Shown piece after piece: positions 11,907-24,091 of a stretch of 64,000 nt of DNA (the stretch's first letter is position 1; every line of letters starts with the position of its first letter). The notes beneath the pieces are model-generated. The model was given only the letters and a program-made list of their open reading frames with translations, was not told where the DNA came from and made no database searches. Source of the stretch: Cheiracanthium punctorium (lineage: Eukaryota; Arthropoda; Arachnida; Araneae; Cheiracanthiidae); NCBI GenBank assembly GCA_038373885.1, contig JAWZYV010016048.1:248001-312000 (forward strand), given 5' to 3'. The translations under genes were made by a program, and so were the position numbers.

Positions 11907-13324
11907 CAATTTTACTTTAGCTTTACTGTAAAATTAAATAAGGAATACTATAGAAAAATGGGCATTTTTATTTTCTAAAATATTTTTAAATTGCCTAGTA
12001 TCTGGCATTCTTACGAGAAATTTTTCTGGCATTAATGTGTATTACGAGTATACCTTAACTGAGAACGAAATAGTATAAGTTTTTGTTCCCGACAGATTTA
12101 TAGATATACAGAAAACAAAAACTCTGTTAAACTTAGAAATAGAAATATTTTATTATTTTTAACAAATACATCTGTTTAATTTACTTAAAATAGTTTTTCT
12201 TTTGGATGCATTTCATTAAACAACAGAATTTCAGCTTTTGTCGTAAATGAAGTTTTAAACAATCTAAATTCTTAATTTTTATAAATGGCTGATGCGTGTT
12301 AATGCTTGCGCTGATCTTCATTTGCGTATTAAACTTTTGTTATAATAGAGAATTATTAAAATATTTATTTCAAATCACAAATTCTTATGTATCATTCTCC
12401 CAGCCGGTTAACAAAGCGGATGTATTAGCCTTTGTGATTATGTCGAAATGAGCTGGGTTTCCTAATTTACGAAACGACTCTCTGAAAATAATATTAAGGA
12501 TATGACAAAGGAGATTTCAAGAATTGAGTTGTTAAAGACATTGTACAGGCGATTCCTGTATAACTGTTATCATTCTGTAGCCTAATGCACCAAACTTGTT
12601 AATGAGAATTATAATAATTCAAGGAAATGATATGTTTGAGTAAGTACTTTAGGGAAACTAAATCTGTCTCGCAATGTCGGAATTAAGTATCATGTATAAG
12701 AGCTAGTGTAAACATTGCATCATGTAATAATAAAACATTTGACTTGAATCCTTTACAACGCGTAGTTTAGATGTTTTACACAAACTCGCGAAAGTTTGAA
12801 GCAAGTTTAGGAGTAGCATTTGAAGTGTATAACATATAGGTAAGATAGCATATTTTAGGATTAATCTATAAAGCACAGTTCCGGTGTCCTAGCAATTGAT
12901 CTTTAACAGACTTTAATTATAGAGACTAAAATTCAGTTAATTAAAATTAATTTCGAGCTTACAAAGAAAGTTCAGCTAACGTTCATTTAAATTTTGAAGT
13001 ATACAGATGATATTAAACATGAAATTTTAAAGTAAAATTATCAGTCATTTTTATGCTCTAATTATAATACACGAAGCAAGAAATATTTCAACCAGCTGCA
13101 TATACATAAACACTGAACAATTTTATATTTAAACTATGAGATTTTAAACTTTAGTCCATGAAACAATTATAAATTATTTTGTTGGTGACTAAATATTTTC
13201 GCTGCTATTCGTTTAAAAAAGAAATTGAAAACAATTTTAAGGTTAAAAAATAGGAATTTATGCAATAATATAGCGTATTTCTTAGTAAACAGGAATTTGT
13301 GAATTCGTTTGACAATAACTACAA

Positions 13325-13440
13325 GGTGTGTTCGAAGTTTTCCCTGGTTTTCTCCGAAACTTACCATAAATACGGGTTACGACTTCTTAGGACTTCACCC
13401 AAGGAGAGCAACCCCCTCGGTCTAAATCCCGACAGCAGAT
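13325..13440 (+). mobile_element. Headless body fragment of SINE family 1
   Basis: Matches the SINE body order: aagttttccctggttttctccg, then aatacgggttacgac, ttcttaggac and aaccccctcggtctaaatccc. These parallel gttttggtaggttttctcc, aatacgcgttagaac, ccttagaaagtcc and the C-rich 3' region of the copy at 8884-9129. The tRNA-like head with the A and B boxes is absent, so it is a 5'-truncated or differently headed relative. Confidence 0.5.
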
Positions 13441-13654
13441 AATTGGTCATAATCCCACAAGCAAACAAACAAAAAACTGCAAGGTGTATTTGAATTCATC
13501 ATCAATATTTTATGACGTGGTTGGAAAAAGATTAAGAAAACTATTTTCGAAAGAAAGGAATAAGCGCAAACGTACGCTGGGTGATGTAGGGGGCGCTTTG
13601 TATCTACGACTCCCAATCAGGTGAAAGATGTCTGACGTATATATACAGCCTGTC

Positions 13655-16212
13655 TAGGGATGGACGCGAGACGCGAGAATTCTCGCATTGTCTCGCGAGA
13701 CGAGACGCGAGACGAGACAGGCATTTTTTTGCGGGACGAGACGCGAGACGAGACAGAGTCTTGTCTCGCGCGAGACTTCTCACGAGAATTCTCGCATTTT
13801 TTTCCGTCTCGCATAAATACGATCTGAAAAGCGACAATTTGCCTGAAGCCTGTACTGTTTAACTTGCGTCTCCTTCTTTTTCGGTCCTGGTTTACTATCA
13901 GCACTCTACAGTACGCACAAACACGTAACATTTAAAATTAGAACAGACGAGAGATATACAAAACACACAAAGGAGAGGATAAAGAAAGAGGCGGAAAAAA
14001 AAGAAAACAGAGAAGAGTTGAAAGAAAAATAATAAGTAAATAGAAAAGGCGGTACGGTATGTTCAAATCTGACCACTTTTAGACGGGGCCCGAGGCATTA
14101 AGTTTGGGACCCCCCTTACTATCCCCTTTTCTACGCATTAAGCCCCTTTACTGAGCCCCCCTTTTTTAAGCATTTTAACCCAGTTTTGACCGCTGTTGTA
14201 CTCGAAAATTGCATTTCAGTTAGCTGTAGTTTTTGTACTTTAATCAAATCGTATTTATCACCCCCAAAAAATATCTCTAACTTGATCTAGTGATAGACAA
14301 TTAGGTAATACCTATATTATAGAGGAAAATCAGTTTTTTCCCCACAATTACTATTTCAGTATATATGAATTTATAATTTAGATAATCGGGATATATATGG
14401 GCCCCCTTTTTCTTCAGGGGCACCGGACTACCACCCCCCTTGCCCCTGTGATAATCGGGTTTCGGGTATATCAGAGAGAGATTAGAAGTAGAGCAACTTG
14501 CATTCGCATTGATGCTTAGGCTGAGTAGGTTGAAATATGGTTGAATATCCTTTGTTGAAATATCCTTGTACCGATATTATCCTCAAACTTTCCCGCACGT
14601 TGCGGCTTGCGTGGGGAGGGGGCGCCCACCCTGTTAACAACTTTCTAGGGGCGGTTAAATCCCTATTGTTGGCCTATTTTAAAGAGATTAAAATGACATT
14701 TTTTATTCTTATATATTAATATCGGACGGAAAGAAATGCAAGCAATTTTTTTAAAAACTATTTCTCTTTTCGTTTATATTATCATGTTTTCAATTCCTTC
14801 GGCTTGCAAAACTTTTTTTCCTCCCCATCATTTTATCTTGCAGTTGGGTTCCTATTCTAAAATTATCTTCGCCTGTTAGATGTCTTTTCATTTTTAAAAA
14901 AAATCCACACTGGATATACATTAGGGGGATTATGGTTTAATTTTTCTGTAAACAGGGCGACGATAACGACTGTAGTACTATCGCTAAAAATTATTGTGGA
15001 AAAGTACAAACGGATAGTCGTCAACAAATTAACTGTTCAGTAATTTAAAATATAAACAAAAAATAAGACGCCTATTAACCAACTGAGATACTATAATGAA
15101 ATCTAAAAATGCACACACGGTAATGTTATTGGAAATATTAGGCAAATAATTATAATTATCGTTAATATAATCTTGTTTTCATTAATATAAAAATTACACA
15201 TATTTTAGAGACTTGAAATTGACGTTAAAGTAAATAGTAGAGATTTAATAAAGACTAAAAGTGTTCTCTTTATAATTTTTCGGGTTATCTTACAACCAAC
15301 TGAACGATGAGTAATTATAATTTGTGTTAATATATCCCGCAGTAATTTCAACAGAGGAGATTACTTGAACTTAAAAAAAATCTGTTTTGTCTCATGCAGA
15401 TATGATTTTAGTAAAATATTCGCTACTTCTCGTATGAAGAGCGGGTGCGCAGCTATTTTAAAACAAACGGTTGTCCATTTCAAGTAGTGTCTGAAGTATT
15501 TAATGCTACAACTTGAACAGTATGATCTAGAAATACAGTATGATGTAGAAATAACACATTTTGAAAGTCGGGAGATCTCTGCAAACCGCTAAGCTTTTCA
15601 CTTTTCTGATCGCGAATGACACTGACGTAGTTTTTTGAGTCATTATATTGCAATGATGCCAGGTTAATACTCATGACGCAAACTTTACATCGAGTCAAAT
15701 AATTTTGCTTTTATTTTAGATTCCACATCACTGGAATTAATTGAAATTACTCATGTTAGGAAAATTTTCGTTTACTACAGTGCGAAGAACGGGCACGCAG
15801 CTAGTAAATAAAAATAAATACTATATTTTCGGTGTGACATTATATATACGGATTAAATCTCAATTTCTTTTACTTCAAATGCCGATATATACTGATATAG
15901 TTATTAATATATCTACTAATGTGGCTATATGTAAGTAATTGTTATTATTAATATTAATTTTCAATAAAATCCCAATAATAAGTTAGTATAAAATGGTAAC
16001 GAAATCGCAGTCCTTAATTTTGCGAGACTCGCGAGACATCTCGCGTCTCGTGCGAGAAGAGAGAGCAATTTCTTTGCGAGACGCGAGACGAGACACAGTG
16101 TTTGCGAGACGAGACAGAGGTTTACCACTGCGAGACGAGACAGAGGTTTACCACTGCGAGACGAGACGAGACAGCCCCGATTCTCGTCTCGCACGTCTCG
16201 CGTCCATCCCTA
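13655..16212. mobile_element. hAT-type element, 2558 bp, with GAGAC-repeat ends and an 8-bp target duplication
   Basis: The ends are inverted repeats TAGGGATGGACGCGAGACG (19 bp, left end) and its complement ending at 16212. AGCCTGTC is present immediately outside both ends (13647-13654 and 16213-16220), an 8-bp target-site duplication typical of hAT transposases. Just inside each end is a 150-190 bp array of CGAGAC/GCGAGACGAGAC motifs on both strands (13664-13812 and 16018-16205), including a 26-bp tandem unit at 16105-16156. The 2.2 kb core is AT-rich with a C-rich patch at 14080-14450. No hAT transposase frame is visible, so the element is non-autonomous. Confidence 0.85.
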
Positions 16213-16220
16213 AGCCTGTC

Positions 16221-16436
16221 GTCAATCGACAACTTCCTTCTGCAGAAATAATACGGTGTACCCTTGGTGCTAATGCTATGAACCTTGTACTCATATTGGT
16301 TGATGTTATAAACATCCGGTATATGCAAGATGAATTCCAGAGTCCGTTTATCCATGCAACGTCGTAGTGAAACATGTACTCTAGCAATTGTTAGCACTTC
16401 GAGCACCTCTTGTAATTCTCTACCAACAATGCCCAT
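16221..16436 (-). other. Coding-like fragment, unrecognised, interrupted by the hAT element
   Basis: From an ATG at 16436 the minus strand reads MGIVGRELQEVLEVLTIARV, later HIPDVYNINQYEYKVHSIST and KGTPYYFCRRKLSIDD. If the hAT element and one target duplication are set aside, the frame continues on the far side at 13654-13606 as RLYIYVRHLSPDWES and stops. The fragment is more GC-rich than its surroundings. I do not recognise the family. It could be a relic of a gene or of an older repeat hit by the transposon; no splice sites were confirmed. Confidence 0.3.
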
Positions 16437-17294
16437 GTTTTTCCATTATCATATTCTTGTTATGCTTTCTTTAAAAATTTAACTGGGCCCATGTTGTCCT
16501 AAAACATGACATTTCTTATCTGAAATATGTATTTTTCCTATTCCCTTTCTCCCCACCAAACATTGAAGATGAATTCAGATACATTCTGTTAAGTAATTTA
16601 ATCGGTGTTCTTTATTGACAACTTTGTAAATGTACGTGATGTTTAAACAGGAAAAATCTTCATTAGTGCTTAATTTTTATCGCTTTACTACATTATTCTG
16701 TTACAAAACCAAAATGAGAACTGTTGAGATTCTGTATTTATTTTTGCTGTGGCATTTAATAAAAGAATGCCTACCAACAACTTCCGATCACGTTTCATAT
16801 GAAAGAATTATAAATTTTTGCGTCATCAAGTCTACTAATGTTTTAGTTTTATTTATAAAAATGTATTTTGTTTTTAAAACAGATAAAATTTTTCTTCAAA
16901 ATATTTTCATCATATTCGGTTAATTAATTTTTCACACAGATCATCATATTGCATAATTGAAATAAGACGTATTAGTTCCTTGACTTTAAATTTCACAATT
17001 ATGGCAGCTTGCAGGTAAGAATCGTTCCTTTAGAACTGTGGTCACAGCTGTTGGATTAATTGAAGTTCTTGAAAATATAACTCAGTAATGTTATCATAAA
17101 AAGGGTTCATCACGCATTTGTAAGTAAATATAAAGGGAACTATGTGTGAATTCCTTTAAGCTAAAAAAAACAACAAACTCCTGCAATCTTGCGGTACATG
17201 CAAACTTACAAAATTTCTGGCATAGATTTTGTATAATCTGACTATGGTGCAGTTAAATATAAAGAACATGCACGTTTAGATGCATGGACTTATA

Positions 17295-18474
17295 CACTGA
17301 AGTGCCACTGAATTAGGGATACCTAGCTAGTAACGAGTTGGGCCTCCTCTGGCCTTCATAACGGCTGCCACACGACGGGGCATACATTCAACAAGTTTCT
17401 GGAAACGTTCCACGGGAATGGCTTGCCAAATATTGGCTAAAGCTGTCCATAATTCAGTAAGGTTCGTTGGTGCTGTGTGATGGCCTTTCACGCCTTTTTC
17501 CAAAACATCCCAAAGATGTTCAATAGGATTTAAGTCTGAGCTTCTAGGTGGCCAATTTATGACAGAAAAGTTACAGGAATGCTCAGGCAACCAGCCATTA
17601 GCCAACCGGGACGTGTGAGAGGTACAGTTGTCCTGCTGGAAAACTCCCTCCTTTACCGTGCCGATAACAGGACAGCATAAACGGATGGAGGTGATCACCC
17701 AGCAACTCTGCGTATCGAATTACATTGAGGGAGGTTGGTACACGCACCAAAGCTCCCAAACAGTGTTACGAAAAAACACCCTAGACCATGATTGAGCTAA
17801 CATGCCCTTGTACAGTTCCAACCTGGCATGCATGATCCATGGCTTCATGAGCCTGACGCCATATTCTCAGCCTCCCGTCGGCGTTACGTAGTCGGAATCG
17901 AGATTCATCACTCCATGCTACTCCTTTCCAGTCTCTGTGCTCTCTTGCCCAGGCAAGACGTGCAGCCCGATGACGAGCGTTGAGCAATGATATTCTCGTA
18001 GATCGACCGCTCCCGAAACCCATACGGCGAAGCGAGCGTTGCACAGTCCGTTTACTGGCTGTACGATTGGCACCGTCATTCAACTTGGTGGTAATATGGG
18101 CTAATGTTTGGCTTCGCTGGCTACGTACAATACGCCTGAGCCGTCTCTCACGACGCACTGTCAAGGCTAATTGTCCTTTGCAGTTTGACCGATCGCTAGT
18201 TTTTTTCTCAATCATCCATGTATTCTTGGTATATTTTTGACACTGTCGACCTTGAAAATCCTAGCTGTCTGACAATTTCAGAAATTGAATGGCCCATGCT
18301 TCAAGCACCTACGATTTGTCCGCGATCGAAGGCAATTCCAACAACTAATTCAGAACAACCACAGTACGTGCTATTTATGCAGTTACCACAGCGGCCTCAC
18401 TTGCGCATAAATGATGCGCAGCGCTACACAATTTGCATAGCCCTTGCTATCCCTAATTCAGTGGCACTTCAGTG
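17295..18474 (-). mobile_element. Tc1-like DNA transposon, 1180 bp, with intact 27-bp terminal inverted repeats
   Basis: Both ends read CACTGAAGTGCCACTGAATT inward and remain identical for 27 bp. They are flanked by TA on each side (17293-17294 and 18475-18476), the expected Tc1/mariner target duplication. The interior is a single decayed transposase gene on the minus strand. Perfect terminal repeats with a broken gene suggest a relatively young copy, possibly mobilised in trans. Confidence 0.92.
17327..18297 (-). pseudogene. Tc1-like transposase pseudogene
   Basis: The gene starts at an ATG at 18297 with a helix-turn-helix region (MGHSISEIVRQLGFSRSTVS), then a second DNA-binding region rich in Arg (LRRIVRSQRSQTLAHITTKL). 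The DDE triad is visible: WSDESRF, QQDNCTSH and DLNPIEHLW. Exactly 36 residues separate the second aspartate and the glutamate, so the spacing is DD36E rather than the classical DD34E. The frame is broken near the end of the N-terminal block (stop just after the YMDD segment, then MIEKKT in another frame), by a stop after SSIMV (about 17782) and by further shifts between 17640 and 17780. Family length would be about 320 residues. It is non-functional. Confidence 0.9.
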
Positions 18475-18476
18475 TA

Positions 18477-19500
18477 TATATACCAGGTGTTTCAAAATAT
18501 ATGTTAAAATAATTATCTTATAAACCGTAAGTGATCGAAAGATACTTTCAATTAGAAAAGTTCGTCAGATTAGGCATTTTTTACTGCGAGCTGTATACAT
18601 ATTATACAAAATTTAATTTTTATACTTTTCCTCCTTTCCTATCACTTATATTTAGAAAAATGTTGCTCTTTGTCTAAAAAGGTAAATTAAAAAATCACAT
18701 GTCTCTAAGTGAAATATTTAAGGAAAAATTTAATGTGAAAAACGACGACTTATATCATTTTACCTACTGTGTTGGAGTCAGTTTTCAGGCGAAAATATCT
18801 TTACTTTAGTCGACCAAATATGAGTTGATAAATGTTAAATAATGATCCCATTGTGAAATGCAAATTAAACGCGTTCAAACGTGTGAAATTAACAGGTACA
18901 GTTTCACCTGAATGGATCGGTAGCGTGTTATGAAATTAGTGATAACGTAGTCTTTTAGGGGGTCATCCACTAATTACGTAACACTTCTAGAGAAAAGATT
19001 TTGAAGCGCAAAAGTGAATGACAAAATAATGGTGTGGGTTACTAAGTTTTGGTGACTTTCACGGGAAGCTTTCAAACGTACATTATAGGAAATTAGGATT
19101 TGAGAAGTCAACTGTGTCTATCCAGTGACTATTAACATAAATTAACGCCAATGGAAAAATACTGACATTTTCTCACTTTTGAGACATCCCCTTAGTGTTT
19201 GGTGACAAATGCCAATATTTTCTAATTGCAATATCTCGGAAACTGTTTCACTTAGAGACATGCGATTTTTTAAATTTATATTTTAAGATAAAGAGCAGCA
19301 TTTTTCTAAGTGATGGGAAAGGGGGGACCCCATAAAAATAATATTTCGTATTTTAATATGTATACATCCCCTAGTAAAAAATTGCCATATCTGAAAGCTA
19401 CTCTTAATTTGACCAACTTTTGTAATTGAAAGTATTTTTCAATCACTTACGGTTTAAAAGATAATTGGTTTAACGTGCATTTTGAAGTACCCGGTATATT
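18477..19500. mobile_element. Foldback element with about 240-bp terminal inverted repeats, abutting the Tc1 element
   Basis: The left arm (18479-18720: taccaggtgtttcaaaat, aaccgtaagtgatcgaaag, tgtatacatatta, atgtctctaagtgaaa) is matched in reverse complement by the right arm (19240-19500: ttcacttagagacat, taatatgtatacatcc, caatcacttacggttt, attttgaagtacccggta). TA-rich ends suggest TA target use. It starts within a few bases of the right end of the Tc1 element. The centre (18720-19240) has no transposase frame; it includes a short conserved-looking stretch, gggggtcatccactaattac at 18959. Confidence 0.75.
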
Positions 19501-19547
19501 CTAGTAACCATATATTATAAAAAGATTTATATACTCATATATCTATA

Positions 19548-21523
19548 GGTACTGCTAAGGGAAAAACGCCCACTTGCTCTTTATTCGGCCGTAGTTCGTC
19601 GTACAGTAAAGTAATATTTAACTAATAAGTTTGACAAAAATGTATATTTTAATTTACTTGTAATTTAATTTGCATAAGGTGCCGTCTTCATATTTAATTC
19701 TGCATCCACTTCGTTTCTCTCAATGGCAATATTCTATTTGGACTTTAATAAACGAAAGAAATTCAAATTATCCGAAATATGAATTTTCACCAATTTTTCG
19801 ATGATAATTTCCAGATATATTGCGAATTCTTTATTGCGCAATTTTAAGTGGAATTGAAAAATGCTATAATTAGGTAGATTCCGAACTTGTCGCCTTTCAT
19901 TAATTTCGCTTGCGATAGTTAAGAGAAATAAATATTATTCACAAGGAATATACTGTTTCTAGTCTTAAAGTTTTTTGTGTGAAGAATATCAGGGCAAAAA
20001 TTTGAACATTTAGTCAATGGTACATGGACCAGTGACTCCATAACTTTTCTGGTCCGTAATATTTATGACTGGTCCGTATACATGGTTTCAAGAAAATTTT
20101 AATGACTTCATACGATTTTGAAAATATTTCCAATTTTGAAATTGCTATTGGGCATTTGAAGGTTCTCTTAGACTGGTGTAATGTTGCCAGGAGTGAGAGG
20201 CTGTAGACTTCAGATACAAGCATGAATGTTACTCAGCTATGGTAGAACTTTAAGAATGGTTTCATGATTGAAAATTTATTAGGAAACGTATTTGTTTGAA
20301 TTTTATGTAAAAAACGCAATAACTTTTTTGTCAACCCAATATTATGTATGTATTCGTTTTTTCATTTTCTTCATTAAATATTATCGTCTGCAGAGTGCAA
20401 TACTTTTATAAAAATTTTGGCGGTATTTTAATTTATCGTCTGACGAAAATTTAGTCAGCAAAATTCATTTTGAATGTTCGATAAATTGTTAGGAAATCCA
20501 AAGATTTCATGTTTCAGATATTACAAAAGATCAAACCGGACGAGCATCCAGAAGGGGGGGCTGAGGGGGTATGCATCCACCTCCTTTCGAAATGTGACCT
20601 TTTATTTAGCTCTCCATTTGATATTCAGTTTACAACTGAAACTTAGCTTACAATTTGACACACAGCCTCCCCTTCTCCCCCGAAATAGCACGTTGTATTG
20701 GAAGACATACGTCTAGGGCATATAATTCTATACATGGAAGACATTTTATTTGGGGGGGAATAGGAGGACGCAACAATAGACAATTTATAGAATCACAATC
20801 AAACTGTACAAACTTCCAATTTATTTGCTTCAGAGTATGGTGTTTTTTAATATCGGTAGCTTTTATTATTTTTGTGCAAAAAAAAATATATTTTACATTT
20901 TTTATGCAATTTTCAAAAAATTGATACTTTATAAATTTGTATATGGTCCCTTAACTCATAAAAATAAGACATTTTAATTAATATAAATTAAACTACTGAA
21001 CGCAAAAGTTAGAAATTTTGCACAGTCGTGTAAAATTATTTTCTGCATCTATTACCGTTGAAATTTGGTTGGGTCACTATTAATATTTTTTTCGAATATT
21101 AATATTATAATCATAATTCATATTATTAATTTATTGAAAATGGGGTCAACTGCTTAAGATGAATACTAAATATGTGAGCTGAAATATGAAAAAAATATTT
21201 TAACATTGGAGAACGGAATTTTCCTAAGCACATAATTTATTCATTTTTAGTACAAATGTATAAACCACCAGCTCATTTTAACACCGGAAAACCAGTAGCC
21301 GGTGTTAAACTGACTAAATTTTTGAAATAAGAAGCGAAATCTAGATGATGCTATTAGAAAAAAGGAGTGAATTTAAATATGGATATTGCCCCTTTTACAA
21401 ATTTTATGTGTAGCAAATGAAAGTGTACGTTAATCGTAAATAATTTATGTAACTTTTGTGTGTGTACGACGAACGACTGCCGAATAAAGTACTAGTGGGG
21501 TTTATCCCCCTCCTCCGCTGTAC
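19548..21523. mobile_element. Non-autonomous element with about 50-bp imperfect inverted repeats
   Basis: Left end ggtactgctaaggg...ctctttattcggccgtagttcgtcgtac (19547-19600) pairs in reverse complement with gtacgacgaacgactgccgaataaag...ccccctcctccgctgtac (21466-21523). The roughly 1.9 kb interior is AT-rich and encodes no recognisable transposase. It includes the hairpin at 21277-21309 and G/C-run patches near 20555 and 20672. The exact ends and target duplication are uncertain. Confidence 0.5.
21277..21309. repeat. Perfect 11-bp stem hairpin
   Basis: TTTAACACCGG (21277-21287) and CCGGTGTTAAA (21299-21309) pair perfectly around an 11-nt loop. It lies inside the inverted-repeat element at 19548-21523. 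Confidence 0.8.
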
Positions 21524-22316
21524 ATAAATGAATAGCTACATTTATCACATTCTGCACAGCGGAACCTGATACAGGATATAATATTGAACACAAACACCAA
21601 ATATTATTCATTGATCACTCCATGCAAGAAATATTTCTTTCTATAAGCACGATGAGATAAGAGCAAAGAAACTTAACGAGAAGAAGCACATATTAATTCA
21701 TTCTGCCTCTGAGATATTCGCTTGCGTCTCTCCTGGAAACATCAACTAGTCTGAATTATTGAATTGCTCCTGTTGTCTTCAGAGAATTTCTTTAATGCAA
21801 AATGTGTTACACCCAAAAGGATATAAAATTAATCGGTGATGACTGAATGGAGCAGTGTTGGATGTTCTGGCCCTTTGAACTGATTGATGTTACGCAGGGG
21901 ACTTAAATATATGTGACATAGGAGAACGAATGTGTCATATAAATGTGCAAAATGGATCAGAAGAGAATTCAGGTTGTTCAAGATTCTGTTTTAAGTCAAG
22001 CATCTTAAAAGAATATGCATAAAGTGCAGTTTAAAACTTTAGAAGGCTGTTAAATTGATAATACGGTGTACTAAAGTAATAGACTGTACGATGCCTTCAC
22101 CAATGGATGACCCCGAATTAAAAGCAAAAATATACCTGAAATCCTGCAATAGATGTGCCATAGATGACCAGTTTCAATGCTTTGTAATCGACAAATTTCA
22201 TACTGAAAACTGAAGTATCAATCATTCTTATTTGAACTACGTATATTTAAATTAAGTGGTATATTTTAACAAGAAGAGCCAGAGAATATTTATACATAGT
22301 AAAACAACAAAACTTA

Positions 22317-22656
22317 CCTGGCACTATGGCTGCCCAATTGAGAAAAATAACAAACTAACTAAGTGTAATTCACATCAAAAAACATTATTCAGTAAAAAAA
22401 GTCATATTTCTGTAATCAAAAGACTGTATTTCCAAATAAATAGGAGTGCTTAGCTTATAAGAGGTATGATAAAACTCATTTTTTTGAAGAATACTACTCA
22501 GGCACATAATACACAGATCGCTAAATATCCCCATTGCTTCTTCTTGGCTTGGCACAGCTAGTTTATGTGTTACCTAGTAGATAATGCTGCCTGCTTGGAA
22601 GAAAACATATATGGATCGTTTTGCCCCCTAGGTTCCTTTTGGGCCGCCATTCTTTA
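22317..22656 (+). mobile_element. MITE family 'GGATCATTTT', copy B (5'-truncated)
   Basis: Matches the right 40% of copy A: actatggctgccc, aagtgtaattcacatc, agactgtatttccaaata, tttatgtgttacctag, ggatcgttttgcccccta and the end gggccgccattcttta. The left half, including the internal palindrome, is missing, and a short internal deletion follows the 'ggctgcc' block. Confidence 0.75.
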
Positions 22657-23771
22657 CGTTTCTGATTTCTGCTAGATGTCGCACGTGCTAACTCAAAAAC
22701 GTTACCATTTCTCAGCTTTTCACTCTTTAGCATTGAATTTATAAACCTGTTTTAATTTCTGAGTCTTTCTTGGAAGTTTTATCTCTGTATGTTAAAAGAA
22801 AAGCTACTTCCCCTCTGCGAACAACAGCCTACAGTTAAATATTTTTAATATTTTAAAACACGTATAATTCAAAATGATAATTAATAGAATAAATAATTAA
22901 ATAGTACTTTGCTTTTAAAATTGATAAATTTCAAAGTTATATTTCAATATTTAACAACGTAGGCATGAAAAATATTACTCTGTCCTGTTTCCTTAATAAT
23001 ATTTGTTTAACCATAACAATGAGATTAATTATGAGAATATGTTCTCTACACTGTTTATCTTGCTCATTTTGAAATAATATTATTTTATCGGCAATGAGGA
23101 ATTTAACTATTCTCAACTTCTAAAGGCACATAATGTAGATTTTCCGGAACATATTTATCGATGCTTTACTTCTGATATTGGGCACTGACGTTTTGACATT
23201 ATCTTTAGTAAAAGCACTCAGAGCAAATTTTCTCAAAGTTTAACTGTAATGCTAATATCTAACGCTCATTTTAATGAATGAATGATCATGAAATGTAAAA
23301 AGAAACATTAATGAAACTATGGTGGACAATTTTGCAGGTATCTCTGAATGTGAATTTATCTGACTTTCTAAAGCATTACTCTTTGAATATTATGTATTAG
23401 TTTTAAGACTCTACAAACAGTGAAAGTATAAGAAATATATAATCTGAGCACATATGAAATACTTTATTTACTTGAACAGCAAATGATTGACATAATTATT
23501 GGTAGTGCATTCACAAATATTTGAAAAAAAAACTGCATTAACAAGTCCAAATCACTTATGCATAAAATAACCAACTAATGATGAACTGGATATATATTTT
23601 CAAAGCTTTCATTTTACTGTAAGTTAAAAAATAAATACATTGAACATACTGTATATAGCATATATCCTTTACTACGGAAAACAAGGATATAAATTTCCGT
23701 GCTATTTTATGCTCCGGATTCATTTACCTATGCAGTAAATTCTTTACACAGAAATGTGCACGAAATCGCAT

Positions 23772-23811
23772 GCGTCGCAGAAAGCATGCAAATGAACACT
23801 TTCTGCGACGC
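23772..23811. repeat. Perfect 13-bp stem hairpin (GCGTCGCAGAAAG)
   Basis: The left arm at 23772-23784 and its exact complement at 23799-23811 enclose a 14-nt loop. It is GC-rich against an AT-rich background. Confidence 0.8.
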
Positions 23812-23877
23812 CCATTCGGGTAAAACATGTGACTTTTCAAAGTGGCGTAACAGGGTAATTTATAATTTATCACAATA

Positions 23878-24091
23878 TGACGTTAATGTTTCACAAATAT
23901 GTGACGTTGCAGTGTAATTAACACTAAGTGTAGGAATCTACGATACGTCCATGAAACTCAGGATGTGACATCATAAAAACATCTCAGGTATTATTGGCCC
24001 GTCGCGACATACTCTCTACGACGAAAATCTATCATATAAAGTCACAAACCCACGGTTTGACCAATATACATACATATTGTGACGTCACAAT
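23878..24091. promoter_or_regulatory. Cluster of CRE/ATF-type TGACGT sites with one perfect palindromic CRE
   Basis: TGACGT half sites occur near 23878 and 23901, a TGACAT variant near 23965, and a 16-bp palindrome ATTGTGACGTCACAAT at 24076-24091 containing the consensus CRE TGACGTCA. CREB/ATF proteins bind this motif. Clustering within about 210 bp in AT-rich intronic DNA is suggestive only; it could equally be part of an unrecognised repeat. Confidence 0.3.

Noticed and set aside
13604..13931. Two overlapping Arg/Ser-rich frames resembling an RS-domain protein
   Set aside because: The Arg-Ser pattern comes from the GAGAC repeat array at the end of the hAT element.
15961..16367. Arg/Asp/Thr-rich frames on both strands
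   Set aside because: Same cause: the GAGAC array at the right end of the hAT element.
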